DNA of 64,000 bases from an uncultured Eubacteriales bacterium (GCA_900549545.1 URPA01000005.1:5032-69031); one strand, 5' to 3'. Shown: positions 1 through 9,025, counted from the stretch's first letter. Made by a program: numbers and translations. Notes: a model not told the origin generated them from the sequence alone.

Positions 1-949
1 CTACATACTCATCAGCAGCCGCACTAAATGCACTTCTGACAGATCCTGCTGCAACTTTCACAACAGGCACTACAAGAGGAGCGCTTGCCGGAACAGCCGC
101 GACCACCACCGCTGTAACCAATCCAACGACAATATTGAAGCCAGCCTTTGCCCATTTGGCCTGGTTTTCGCGTTTCTTCATTTCTGCCTGTTGTTGTTTA
201 ATGCGATTGTCTATGCGCTGTGCTAACTCTTGATTGGCAAGCTTTAGTTCCTCCACATCCTGCGCATCAACTTTTTCAAACAAATTTTTTGTTGACTGAA
301 GCATTGCCGGAACACTTGTTAGAGCGAGGAAAGCCGGAGTTGAAAAATTGGTCTTAAACTCTATACTTTGTTGGAAGAGTTCCCTTAAATAATTAGTTGC
401 GTTGGTAATTGCATCATCAATATCCACAAAATCTGCGGACAAATGCTTGTTTTCCAGCTCGTTAATATCTCTGTCCAAATCGTCAAGCAGCTTTTTGATA
501 TTTTCAAATCCTGTGTCCGCATCTGAAAAGTTCGGGGCATAAATTTTTGCAATATCTGAAATTTCCTGCAGAGCCGATTCAACATCCGTATCTATCTGCC
601 GCATTTCTCTGTTGACATCTGTAAGCTTGGTGTTCAGTTCCTCGAGTATATCCTCTTCAATATGTGCGTCCTGTTCCGAGTCTATATTAGTAGTATATTC
701 TTTTATATAAAGCAAAAGATTATTTCTGAACAGCTCCAGCATTTTTATAAGCATGGTGGATGTGCAGGAATAGCTTATATCCAGATAAGACTTAAAACGG
801 TCGGCCGCATTACCCGCGATATTATCGCTGGTCTGAACGACCTGAACTTTCTCCATAACAGTTGAAATGGTATTCCCCCATTCATATACTCTGCTGGCAT
901 ATTCAGAGGCCACATTATCCATGGCGCTGTAATCTACCTTAAAGCTCAC
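1..949 (-). CDS. LXG-domain type VII secretion protein, probable polymorphic toxin (3' part outside window)
   Basis: I read this from the reverse strand: a GTG start at 949, 5 nt after a GGAGGTG ribosome-binding site, opens a frame without stops to the window edge (316 residues visible). Residues 1-260 are almost entirely helical and charged, and an LXG/WXG-like turn (NIAGNAADRF) lies near residues 43-52. Residues 268-308 form a hydrophobic Ala/Val/Gly stretch that could insert in a membrane. This matches the N-terminal LXG targeting domain of polymorphic toxins exported by type VII systems. The C-terminal toxin domain would lie beyond base 1, so its activity is unknown. It follows two small helical genes, as LXG genes usually do. 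Confidence 0.75.
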   Translation of the reverse strand, partial: MSFKVDYSAMDNVASEYASRVYEWGNTISTVMEKVQVVQTSDNIAGNAADRFKSYLDISYSCTSTMLIKMLELFRNNLLLYIKEYTTNIDSEQDAHIEEDILEELNTKLTDVNREMRQIDTDVESALQEISDIAKIYAPNFSDADTGFENIKKLLDDLDRDINELENKHLSADFVDIDDAITNATNYLRELFQQSIEFKTNFSTPAFLALTSVPAMLQSTKNLFEKVDAQDVEELKLANQELAQRIDNRIKQQQAEMKKRENQAKWAKAGFNIVVGLVTAVVVAAVPASAPLVVPVVKVAAGSVRSAFSAAADEYV

Positions 950-977
950 TTCTTCACCTCCTCAAACAAATAATTCC

Positions 978-1358
978 TTAAAACGAATGGCCGCCACCGC
1001 CGCCTGTGCCGCTGGAACTTGCGTTGCCTGCGACGCCGGCTGTTGCCGCGCCAATACCTGCGTTTAAGTTGCCGATGCCACCAATGACTTTTCCTGCAAT
1101 GCCCGCCCCGGCAGACATAGCATCTGCTTTGATCAGATTGCCCGCAAGCGTAGCCATATCGTTGGCATCCTTTTCTATAAGATACTTGAATGTCAGCAGA
1201 ACCGAAACCAGCTTATCAAATCTGCTTATGTAGCCTTTCAGCGTTTCGAGCTCGCACCCCTCAACAGAACTGAGATTAAGGTTCATATCACTTGGCGAAT
1301 TGCGAAAGTTTTCCAACTCCAAATTAAACAGTGCATATTTTAATAATATATGAGCCAT
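978..1358 (-). CDS. Small helical LXG-partner protein with Gly-rich tail
   Basis: This 126-residue protein starts at an ATG preceded by GAGGTG. Residues 1-75 look like a helical hairpin, and residues 80-126 are rich in Gly, Ala and Ser, ending in a GTGGGGGHSF tail. There is no signal peptide. It lies between a YwqH-like gene and the LXG gene with gaps of 9 and 28 bp. In Bacillus subtilis the same position is held by ywqI (DUF5344), and streptococcal LXG operons carry Lap partner proteins that bind the LXG domain. A targeting or chaperone partner is therefore the likely role. The assignment rests on position and size, not on a recognised motif. Confidence 0.6.
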   Translation of the reverse strand: MAHILLKYALFNLELENFRNSPSDMNLNLSSVEGCELETLKGYISRFDKLVSVLLTFKYLIEKDANDMATLAGNLIKADAMSAGAGIAGKVIGGIGNLNAGIGAATAGVAGNASSSGTGGGGGHSF

Positions 1359-1367
1359 ATTGTCACC

Positions 1368-1766
1368 TCAGTTCAAAGCGTTCTGCACGTTTGTTTTCAA
1401 TTCATCAATTTGAGATTGAAGGGGGCCGATTAATAATTTAAATTCGTTCTTTTTCTGTTTTAACTCAAGGATTTTATTGTTCACATTATCTTGCGCGTAA
1501 TCCAAGGCAGTGTAATAATTTTGGCAAAGCTCAGTCAGATTACCAACATCATTTTTATATGAGTTGTATTTTTCTCCTCGCCATTCAACCTTTTCTTGGG
1601 ATATTTTATCTAATTTCTTTTTCTTTGAATTAAAGCCGCTGCCGCCTCTTTTTAATTCTCCAAGCGTATTATAGACTTCTTTCAAGCGTTCTATTTTCTC
1701 GTTGCAGTCGGCAATTGTATTGCGATAATATTGTATTTTACCTATAAGATCATCTAAAAGTGACAA
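1368..1766 (-). CDS. YwqH/DUF5082-like coiled-coil partner of LXG protein
   Basis: This 132-residue, Lys/Glu/Asn-rich helical protein has two coiled-coil segments, about residues 5-40 and 85-130. The start is TTG with GAGGGTG a few bases upstream. Length, charge pattern and gene order (this gene, a second small helical gene, then LXG) resemble the ywqH-ywqI-ywqJ arrangement, in which DUF5082 proteins accompany an LXG toxin for type VII export. Base composition is clearly more AT-rich than the secretion genes to the right. The family assignment is by pattern only; a generic coiled-coil protein cannot be excluded. Confidence 0.6.
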   Translation of the reverse strand: MSLLDDLIGKIQYYRNTIADCNEKIERLKEVYNTLGELKRGGSGFNSKKKKLDKISQEKVEWRGEKYNSYKNDVGNLTELCQNYYTALDYAQDNVNNKILELKQKKNEFKLLIGPLQSQIDELKTNVQNALN

Positions 1767-1831
1767 ATTTCACACCCTCTTTTTTCTACCCATATTGCCT
1801 CATTTTTTATGGAGGAAACTATTTAGGGAAT

Positions 1832-1864
1832 ATGCACGGCATACCGCTTGAGTATGCCGTGCAT
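1832..1864 (-). terminator. 13-bp perfect stem-loop between the WXG100 and LXG-module genes
   Basis: Arms 1832-1844 and 1852-1864 are perfectly complementary (13 bp) with a 7-nt loop, directly after the WXG100 stop codon in transcription order. No T-run follows on the minus strand, so it is more likely a 3' mRNA stabiliser or partial attenuator than a full terminator. Confidence 0.6.
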
Positions 1865-1872
1865 AAGCTTAC

Positions 1873-2139
1873 TCATGCGTTGTCAGCGCCTCTGTAGTTT
1901 TCTGCAGCAGTCCTGAGGTCTTTGGAAAGCTCCGGTACATTACCGATAAAAGACGTGATGGTGCTGTTCATTTCTTCAAAGAAGTTGTTGAATTTCTCAG
2001 CTCCCTTGCCGTTCCATGATGCCTGAAGCTGATCGTTCGCCGATTTCATGCTCTTTCGGACGTTGTCCAGTTCTCTGGCTAAATTTTCGAACTTGGAAGC
2101 TGTCTGTTCAAGTTCGTCAGGGGATACTCTGATGTCCAT
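1873..2139 (-). CDS. esxA: WXG100 family secreted protein (EsxA-like)
   Basis: This 88-residue protein has the length of ESAT-6/WXG100 proteins and the central Trp-x-Gly turn (SWNGKG, about residues 42-47) between two amphipathic helices. The family is exported as a folded helical-hairpin dimer by type VII systems and binds the last ATPase domain of EssC. The ATG has GGAGG upstream. It lies 60 bp after the EssC gene, and a strong hairpin follows it, which would suit higher expression than its neighbours. A classic C-terminal YxxxD/E export signal is not obvious; ENYRGAD near the end is the closest match. Confidence 0.9.
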   Translation of the reverse strand: MDIRVSPDELEQTASKFENLARELDNVRKSMKSANDQLQASWNGKGAEKFNNFFEEMNSTITSFIGNVPELSKDLRTAAENYRGADNA

Positions 2140-2199
2140 TTTTTATTCCTCCATTTTTTATTTATATATAACCGGATATTCTCCGGAGATATATTGTTT

Positions 2200-5100
2200 T
2201 TACGCTCCGCCTATCATATTTGTATACAGCGGAGTCTTCAGTTTATAGCAGTCATTGTCCTTGATATAATATCCGTCGCCCAGCTCGATCTGTTTTTTGA
2301 ACTGCTTTGTCAGAGAATACGACAGGTCGAATATTTTGAGATTTGTCAAATCGTCAAAGAACAACAGATTTTTCTTGTCCTTGATGCCCTTCAAAATGTC
2401 GTTAGCGCTGTAAGAGATGCTTGCATTTTCCAAGCCGGAAACAATGATCCCTGCCTTCATATTTTTGTATTTGCTTGTGATGTTTTTGTAGGCATTGAGC
2501 GCATCGCGATCATTGCAGATAGCATCCGCAGCATCCGGATTGTCAATTATGTACAGCAGCAGTGGCGCGTCTGTCAAAATATCCTCCTCGCCGCGAAGCA
2601 GCGCTTCATACCTTGCTTCCAGCTTTTTCTCAATCTCCATAATCTGCGCCGGTGCGTCGGTCTCCAGTATGCTGTATGACGCGGTATATTCCGCCTCCTT
2701 GAAGCAGGAGAGCTTTTTGCTTATCCCGTCGGATACATACAGCCGCAGGCCGCCGGGATTGCGCATTTGGAGCAGATTGACCGCGTATCTGAGCCAGTTG
2801 TGCTTTCCACTCTTTTCCCTGCCGGAGATGCCGAGGACGCCAAGCGCCGTAAAGTCGATAACCAACGGGCTGACTGTCGAGTAATCCAAGCCCGCAATTA
2901 ACGTGTAGTCCTTGCTCATATAGGAGCTAAGCTCCTCACTAACATAGGAGCTTGTGAGCGAGGCCGGAATAACAGGTATCCTCCGGGCGCAGCGGCCCTC
3001 GTACTTCCTATTTGTCTCGGAGACATAATTGCGCATTTTGTTGACACGTTCTATCTCCTTCTCTCCCGGGAAGGCGATATACGCCTGACAATCCAGCTTT
3101 CTTTTCTCGACCACGACAAGGCATCTGCCCGGGATGTTATCCACCCGCTCACGGCAATGGTCAAACAATGAACCATATTCACTGGAGTCATTGCAGAACA
3201 TCGCGATGCGCGTTGAGAAGTTTGAGAGATACCGGTAGCTTATCCCCTGAGTCTGGGCATTGGCCACAACGATGGACAGGCCGACAGAAATTCCCTCACG
3301 GCAAAGGTTTATCAGCTCACTATCGTCATCCTTGAAGTACAGCTCCCTGAGCGCGGTGATGTTGTCGATCATCAGGACAAGCTGAGGTATATCCGTCCCT
3401 CCGGCCTCCCTGTACGCCGCGAAGGAGCTGACACCGACAGACATCAGCTTCGCCTTGCGCTGCTGAATCTCGTTATTGAGCAGCTTGAAAAGGTTTTTGA
3501 GCTTTTCATCGTCGGAGCTGCACACCACGCCGCCCACATGATTGAGCTTTTCAAAATTTTTGAGCGTCATGGAGGCAAAGTCGATAATATAAATCGAAAC
3601 CTCTTCGGGTGAATAGTACGTGCTCAGGTATCTGATCATGCTTTGCAGGATATTGGTTTTTCCGCTTTGCGCTGAGCCGATGATCATAACATTGGAGCTG
3701 GATATATCTATGCTGTATACTCCCTGGTACTGATTGTCCGGGTCATCATAAACGCCGATGGGAATGTCGATGCTCTTCTGCTGGCTGTGCGGCAGCTCGG
3801 GCGGGAAATCGATCACGTGCGCGAGTGAGGGCAGGCAGATATCCGGCAGCTTCCTGACCCCGCTGCTCTCGCAGTAGCCGTGGATATAATCGACTATCGC
3901 GTCAAGCTGCGTGGTGTTCGCTTCGTCGGATTTATTCTTTTTCTGGACATAAACCGGCGTCCGGCGGCCTGAATCGTTGAGGCTGTATATCGTAAACTCT
4001 CTTACATTGCCCTCCTCGGCCTTCTCCGATGCCCCGCTGTACGCCGACTGGAACAGCTCAAAAATCTCATTGTTTCCGACCTGGAGATAGGCGCGGCCCG
4101 GCTCTTTTATTTCCGCCGCAAGCGGAGACTTGAGGACCTCGTTGCTGTCCTCCTGATTCTGGACCTTGAGGCAGAGCTTAAAGCGCGAGTTACTCCAAAT
4201 CTGCTCGTTGACCTGGCCGGAGGGCTTCTGTGTGGCAAGAATAAGGTGAACGCCCAGACTTCGGCCGATGCGGGCCGCCGAGATCAGTTCCTTCATGAAC
4301 TCCGGCTGCTCGGCCTTGAGCTCTGCAAACTCGTCCACAATGATGATCAGATGTGAAAGGGGTTCGCTTACCTCTCCCGCCTTGAATTTACGGATATATT
4401 TGTCAATATGGTTTACGTCGGCCTCGGCAAAATATCTCTGCCGCCGCTGAAGCTCCGCCTTTATTGAGCGCAGGGAGCGGTCGATCTCCTTCCCGTCAAT
4501 GTTCGTTATCGCACCCACAAGATGGGGCAGGTTTCTGAACTGATTGACCATGCCGCCGCCCTTGAAGTCGATGATGACAAAGCCCACCTCATACGGGTGA
4601 TACAATATTGCCATCGAGAGAATATAGGTCTGGAGAATTTCGGACTTACCGGAGCCTGTTGTACCGGCCACAAGACCGTGCGGCCCGTGGGCCTTGTCGT
4701 GCAGGTCAAGGCTTACAATGCCGGACTTGGACACGCCTATCGGCGCGGCCATTGACTTGACGATCTGGGATTTCTCCCAGTTGCCGGCGAGGTCTATATC
4801 GTCCACGGCCAGAATGTTGAGCAGCTGGAACATGGAGATGTTCTTGGTCAGCGTGCTCTCAAGGGATATCTCCTCCGTGTATACCGGCGCGAGCAGCCGC
4901 ACGACATGGCTGGCCGCCTTGCTGCTGATATGCGGATAGCGGAAGTCCACATCCGCGTCCTTGCCGCTTGTGTCAACAAGGGTTCCGTTCTCCCGGTCGC
5001 GCAGCATAATAAGGTTGGAGCAGCCCATTGGGATGTCGGACGTTTTCTCGCCGAAGAAGATGAATGTAACGCCAAGGTCCTTTGCGTTGCCGACGAATTT

Positions 5101-6729
5101 CGAGATTGGGTGCTTCTGGAAGCCGCAGTCATCGTAAAGGAACACAATGATATGCTCATCCCAGGCCTTTCTCTGCTCGCGCTGGCTCAGGACTTTGTAT
5201 ATATACTCAAAAATGAGGTTCTTGCTCTCGTCATCGCACACAAGCAGGCGGCTCTTCGTATCGTCGCAGTAGACATGCGGGAGCATCCTGAGCCAATGTA
5301 TACGCTGCTGATGCTCCTCCGAGGCGGCGAAGACGAATTTTATATCGGTGTAATACTGCCTGGCGGCGAGGTCTATAACGATGTTTTTAAGCATGCAGAA
5401 GCGGTCTTCCTCGCTGCCCACCACGCCTATCGCGCCCGCGTCCTTGAGGTGGCACACCACCGGCGCGTCGTGAATATACTTATATTCCTCGCACAGCTGC
5501 TCAGGATAGAGCTGGAGCTCGTCCTCGATTTCGAGGCGCTCCTTCTCCTTGTAATTTATCTTTCGCTTCGCCTCGACCGCTCCGTTGCCCACGCGGATAT
5601 CGAGAAAATCCTCATCGGTTTTTTCGCGTTCAAAAAGTCTGTAAGAGAAGGCATCAAGCATTTTCTGCTCCGCGTCCTGAGAGATGTAAATATCCTCCCG
5701 CAGGCGCAGCTCCTCATCGCGCAGCTGCTCTATCTCAGCGCGCTTGTTGGCAATGTATGCGTTATATTTTTCAATCCGCTCCGCGCTCTTCTCGCGGTAC
5801 TCCTTTTTACCCTCGCGAAAGCCCAGGATGCTGGTCAGAATGGCCATGCCGCCGGAAATTCCGGAGAAGATTATCATAGTCGTGCCGCCGAGCGCCGCCA
5901 TGACACCCGCGGCTATCAGCATGCCCATTGACGGCAGCAGACGCATGAGCAGGTTGTTTTTCGGCTTTTCGGGCTTGGGGGGCGGCTCGAGAATTTCAAT
6001 GGATTCGTCGCTCAAAACCGCTTTTACGCGCGTGGAGCGCTTGAAAAGCGGGTAATTGTTGCGTGTGGGGATATCACTGTATTGCAGGCCGTTGATGCGC
6101 ATATCGTCGCGAATCTGCATCCAGAGTCTGCCGTTGTTATAGCAGAAGAAGAAATCCGCCAGAGTAAAAAAGTCCCCGTCTTTTATTGTTTCAAGATTAC
6201 CCGCCTTGCGCCCGTTGTGGTGGACGCCATAGGAGGCATGCAGGATCTGGAGCATCACCTTCCCATTCTGGCGCACCAGCTTTATCGCCTCATTGCGGGT
6301 ATAAAGGCTGTTGATGGAAATATTGGAAGAGGCGGAGCAGCCTATCGTCACCTGGTTTGCGTTGGAGATATCAACCACGCGATCATAGGCAACGCTGCCG
6401 TTATCGAAATCAATAATAAATTCGACAAAGAACACGCTGTTCCCGGAGTCGTTATAGCGCACCTCGAGGATATCCCCGTGGTTGAGCTGCTTTGTCATGA
6501 GCTTGCGCACGTCGCCCTCTGTCAGGTAGAGATTATCTGCGCAGATTATCGACCACTCATCCTCGTTTTTTGTAAAAAGCAGTTCAATATCGCCGAAGAA
6601 CAGGCTCTTTCTCAGTCGAACATCACAGTTGACGCCCGTGCCGACCTTTACCTGTCTGGTGGCCGGGGTCAGCTCTATCTCTTTATACAGATTGCGATTG
6701 GAGATTATAATTTTGTACCTGTAATCCAT
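2200..6729 (-). CDS. essC: EssC-type FtsK/SpoIIIE ATPase of type VII secretion
   Basis: The motor ATPase of the secretion machine. I chose the ATG at 6729 (GAGG 8 nt upstream) over an upstream TTG, giving about 1509 residues, normal for EssC. Two degenerate FHA-like domains occupy about residues 1-200. A hydrophobic pair of membrane segments lies near 257-300. Three FtsK/SpoIIIE domains follow: D1 has GTTGSGKS near 690 and IIIVDEF as Walker B, D2 has GSAQSGKT near 1020, and D3 has a degenerate GREKSGKH near 1305. This layout is that of Firmicutes EssC, where D1-D3 drive export and D3 binds WXG100 substrates. The esaB gene lies 10 bp upstream and the WXG100 gene follows. Confidence 0.95.
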   Translation of the reverse strand: MDYRYKIIISNRNLYKEIELTPATRQVKVGTGVNCDVRLRKSLFFGDIELLFTKNEDEWSIICADNLYLTEGDVRKLMTKQLNHGDILEVRYNDSGNSVFFVEFIIDFDNGSVAYDRVVDISNANQVTIGCSASSNISINSLYTRNEAIKLVRQNGKVMLQILHASYGVHHNGRKAGNLETIKDGDFFTLADFFFCYNNGRLWMQIRDDMRINGLQYSDIPTRNNYPLFKRSTRVKAVLSDESIEILEPPPKPEKPKNNLLMRLLPSMGMLIAAGVMAALGGTTMIIFSGISGGMAILTSILGFREGKKEYREKSAERIEKYNAYIANKRAEIEQLRDEELRLREDIYISQDAEQKMLDAFSYRLFEREKTDEDFLDIRVGNGAVEAKRKINYKEKERLEIEDELQLYPEQLCEEYKYIHDAPVVCHLKDAGAIGVVGSEEDRFCMLKNIVIDLAARQYYTDIKFVFAASEEHQQRIHWLRMLPHVYCDDTKSRLLVCDDESKNLIFEYIYKVLSQREQRKAWDEHIIVFLYDDCGFQKHPISKFVGNAKDLGVTFIFFGEKTSDIPMGCSNLIMLRDRENGTLVDTSGKDADVDFRYPHISSKAASHVVRLLAPVYTEEISLESTLTKNISMFQLLNILAVDDIDLAGNWEKSQIVKSMAAPIGVSKSGIVSLDLHDKAHGPHGLVAGTTGSGKSEILQTYILSMAILYHPYEVGFVIIDFKGGGMVNQFRNLPHLVGAITNIDGKEIDRSLRSIKAELQRRQRYFAEADVNHIDKYIRKFKAGEVSEPLSHLIIIVDEFAELKAEQPEFMKELISAARIGRSLGVHLILATQKPSGQVNEQIWSNSRFKLCLKVQNQEDSNEVLKSPLAAEIKEPGRAYLQVGNNEIFELFQSAYSGASEKAEEGNVREFTIYSLNDSGRRTPVYVQKKNKSDEANTTQLDAIVDYIHGYCESSGVRKLPDICLPSLAHVIDFPPELPHSQQKSIDIPIGVYDDPDNQYQGVYSIDISSSNVMIIGSAQSGKTNILQSMIRYLSTYYSPEEVSIYIIDFASMTLKNFEKLNHVGGVVCSSDDEKLKNLFKLLNNEIQQRKAKLMSVGVSSFAAYREAGGTDIPQLVLMIDNITALRELYFKDDDSELINLCREGISVGLSIVVANAQTQGISYRYLSNFSTRIAMFCNDSSEYGSLFDHCRERVDNIPGRCLVVVEKRKLDCQAYIAFPGEKEIERVNKMRNYVSETNRKYEGRCARRIPVIPASLTSSYVSEELSSYMSKDYTLIAGLDYSTVSPLVIDFTALGVLGISGREKSGKHNWLRYAVNLLQMRNPGGLRLYVSDGISKKLSCFKEAEYTASYSILETDAPAQIMEIEKKLEARYEALLRGEEDILTDAPLLLYIIDNPDAADAICNDRDALNAYKNITSKYKNMKAGIIVSGLENASISYSANDILKGIKDKKNLLFFDDLTNLKIFDLSYSLTKQFKKQIELGDGYYIKDNDCYKLKTPLYTNMIGGA

Positions 6730-6739
6730 GTACTTTTCC

Positions 6740-6994
6740 TCACTCTGTATAGCCAATGATGGTGTTGTTCCTGACCCCGAACTCCGCGAGGGTCTTGTTG
6801 CCGCGCAGAAGGGCGATGGGCCTTATCGCCTTCAGATAGCAGTTTTTTATATCAGAGGTGTCAATCTGGAGGTCATAGGCCGTGTTAAGCGCGTTTACAA
6901 GCTCGTTGGCGGTTATATCGAGAGGGACCTCAAGGTCCACCGAAAAGCCTCTTTTCGGTATTTTGAAAACAATAATCGCTACATTCCTGTCCAT
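6740..6994 (-). CDS. esaB: YukD/EsaB ubiquitin-like type VII secretion protein
   Basis: This 84-residue protein fits the compact beta-grasp EsaB/YukD family: two N-terminal strands (VAIIVFKI, FSVDLEVP), a helix (TANELVNALNTAY), then strands ending in NTIIGYTE. EsaB is a cytoplasmic accessory of Firmicutes type VII systems and is usually encoded beside essC. The ATG at 6994 has AGGAGA upstream. It ends 10 bp before the EssC start, suggesting translational coupling. With EssC and the WXG100 protein it is the third recognisable type VII core component here. Confidence 0.85.
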   Translation of the reverse strand: MDRNVAIIVFKIPKRGFSVDLEVPLDITANELVNALNTAYDLQIDTSDIKNCYLKAIRPIALLRGNKTLAEFGVRNNTIIGYTE

Positions 6995-7006
6995 AATTTT
7001 CTCCTG

Positions 7007-8059
7007 TCAGATTATCAGGAAGGCTGCCTTCTGGATCCCGTTTTCCGTTGAGATCTCCTCGCATTTCCTGAAATCACCGTCTGAAAAATGGTTTATATAT
7101 TCATTGACCGAGAAGCGCAGAGTGCCCTCGTTGTCAAGCAGCGCGTTATGCGCGGAATCGTCAAATTTGTTGCAGAGGAAGAGAAATTTGTCTCCATTGA
7201 CACCGTTTATGTTGTTGACCAGGGTGTTGGTGGCAAAAACCGAGAACGGGGTCTGGTTGAGCACCACAAGCACCTGATCGGCCGCGTTGAGAATGGAGGC
7301 CTTATCCTCATCAAAGGCCGTGTCGCAGTCAACAATGACATAGTCGTATTTATTTGACTGCCGGGCGGAGGTGGCTATTTTTTCAAACACGGAGAATGAC
7401 AGGCCAAGGGACATCAGCGCCGCCTTGAACGGCGGCAGGTAGTCAAAGCCCTCCTGCCTTATCTCGTTTTTCACCTCGTTGTAGGCGTTATCCGTGTGTT
7501 TGTTGAGCCGGGCGTAGACCTCCGTCGATGAAATGGGTGAGGCATCGTGCATATAATGCTGGAAGGTCTGCAAGCAGGCGGCGTTAATATAGAGAACTCT
7601 CTTATAATTCTTTTGCAGGCAGGCCGAGATGCCGATGGCGATGGTGGTTTTGCCCACGCCGCCGCTGGCGGAGCAGACCACAACAAGCTGCGGGTCTTTT
7701 TTGGTTGTCGGCGTGACATAGAGCTGGCTCTCGCCGACGATTTTGTTGAAAACATCGTTAACGCTGGTGTATTTATAGAGCTTATAAATGTTCAGCGCCT
7801 CGGTGTTTCCGCTCGTGTCCTGCTCGGTCATAACGAAGATGTTGCTTATGCTGTGGCGAAGAATGGACTCGCTGTAAAGCTCGTCAGAGACGATGAGTAT
7901 CTCCGCGCTCTGGGGTGTGCTGAACACCTGCTCAAAGTAAGCCCGGTCCGTGATAATCTCAACGTCGATTACTTCAAAATACTCCTGTGCAAACTTGAAT
8001 TGCAGCGTCAGCGTGTATTCAAGGTCCGTATCAGCTATAATTATCCTTGGCTTTTTCAC
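7007..8059 (-). CDS. CpaE/MinD-like ATPase with receiver-like N-terminal domain
   Basis: Residues 1-110 resemble a response-regulator receiver fold (IIIADTDL at the start, ILIVSDE near 54-60). Residues 124-345 are a MinD/ParA-type ATPase with the deviant Walker A GGVGKTT at 133-139 and DYVIVDCDTAF as Walker B. The same domain order occurs in CpaE proteins that position Flp/Tad pilus machines. Here it lies 12 bp from the esaB gene in the secretion operon, so I infer that it localises or assembles the EssC machine. Such an ATPase is not part of the Bacillus or Staphylococcus type VII core. The ATPase class is clear; the role is inferred. Confidence 0.8.
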   Translation of the reverse strand: MKKPRIIIADTDLEYTLTLQFKFAQEYFEVIDVEIITDRAYFEQVFSTPQSAEILIVSDELYSESILRHSISNIFVMTEQDTSGNTEALNIYKLYKYTSVNDVFNKIVGESQLYVTPTTKKDPQLVVVCSASGGVGKTTIAIGISACLQKNYKRVLYINAACLQTFQHYMHDASPISSTEVYARLNKHTDNAYNEVKNEIRQEGFDYLPPFKAALMSLGLSFSVFEKIATSARQSNKYDYVIVDCDTAFDEDKASILNAADQVLVVLNQTPFSVFATNTLVNNINGVNGDKFLFLCNKFDDSAHNALLDNEGTLRFSVNEYINHFSDGDFRKCEEISTENGIQKAAFLII

Positions 8060-8071
8060 TTTTCTCTCCTG

Positions 8072-8974
8072 TCAATCGGTCTCTATCCGAAAATCTGAGT
8101 TGGCAAGCCGCAGAACGCTGCCGTTATGCAGAGGATACGCTTTGCTGGGGGAAAGCATTTTTTTGTCAAGATAGCTGTGGTTTGTGCTGTTAAGATCCGT
8201 GACGAAATACTGGCTTCCGATGCGGTTTATGCGGCAGTGGACGCGGCCAACATACTTGTTGAAGCTGATGACCCCGTCGACCTTGGCGGCATCCTTGCCG
8301 ATGAGAAAATCGTCCTTATCCACATTGATGGTGGCCTTGTTCGAGCCCAGCGCCACAAGGCGCAGGGCGCTTTTTTTCTTTGTCTCCGTCTCCTTTTTGG
8401 TCGCCGGGATGGCCGTGCCGCCCAATTTTTTGTACAGCATGTCCAGCGTCAGCAGGGAGTTTTGCACATCGGCCATGAACTGCACGCTTTTTCCCCCTGC
8501 GATGTTGGGATAAGCCCTGATATTGTCGCAAATCATGTTGCGCAGGTCATGCTCGAACTCGACATGCTCCTTATAAAGCCGGTTGTTGAGCGGAACATAC
8601 GCGAAATACGCCTTATGCGTTGTGTTGTCAACATAGATTTTGTCCGGCCTGACCACGATGTTGCAGCACGACAAAAACCCGTTATTTTTGACGGTAATGG
8701 CGTTTTTCAGCATGTTGGAAACGATTTGCAGATATGTGTTCCCGTTGAGCGAGGAGAGCAGATACTCAAGGGTGTACCGGCCCTCAGTTATGTAATAGAA
8801 CTGTGGCTTGCCGTTAAACTGCATCCTCATGCACCTTATAAAGCAGTCAGTTGACTGCGTCTGCATGACCTTGTATTCCGTTGGCGAAAAGCCGCCGTTT
8901 TCAGACAGGACAAAAGCAAAGTTTGAGCCGCAGGTTATCTCTTCTATGTCTTTTCTGTTGGCAAGTCTGTCCAT
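8072..8974 (-). CDS. FHA-domain protein A with DUF6382-like N-terminal domain
   Basis: A 300-residue cytoplasmic protein. Residues 1-180 form a domain shared with FHA protein B (16838-18097). In both, NG, CN, a hydrophobic-Tyr strand and FxYxP occur at nearly identical spacing (here 98, 104, 113, 124). Residues 205-299 are an FHA fold with VGRVHCRI in place of the usual SRxH and TDLNSTNHSYL in the last strands. FHA domains bind phosphothreonine peptides. The shared N-terminal region looks like the DUF6382 family that accompanies FHA domains in Clostridia. It lies 12 bp upstream of the CpaE-like gene, making it the likely link between the kinase circuit and the secretion genes. Confidence 0.8.
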   Translation of the reverse strand: MDRLANRKDIEEITCGSNFAFVLSENGGFSPTEYKVMQTQSTDCFIRCMRMQFNGKPQFYYITEGRYTLEYLLSSLNGNTYLQIVSNMLKNAITVKNNGFLSCCNIVVRPDKIYVDNTTHKAYFAYVPLNNRLYKEHVEFEHDLRNMICDNIRAYPNIAGGKSVQFMADVQNSLLTLDMLYKKLGGTAIPATKKETETKKKSALRLVALGSNKATINVDKDDFLIGKDAAKVDGVISFNKYVGRVHCRINRIGSQYFVTDLNSTNHSYLDKKMLSPSKAYPLHNGSVLRLANSDFRIETD

Positions 8975-9025
8975 AACTTATCTTTCCTTGTACTGTGTTC
9001 CTATTTGATATGGAGCGTTTTCTCC

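Noticed and set aside
4906..5931. Long plus-strand frame of 341 codons opposite the EssC gene
   Set aside because: It is an antisense shadow of a GC-rich, strongly biased coding sequence; no family features and no ribosome-binding site.
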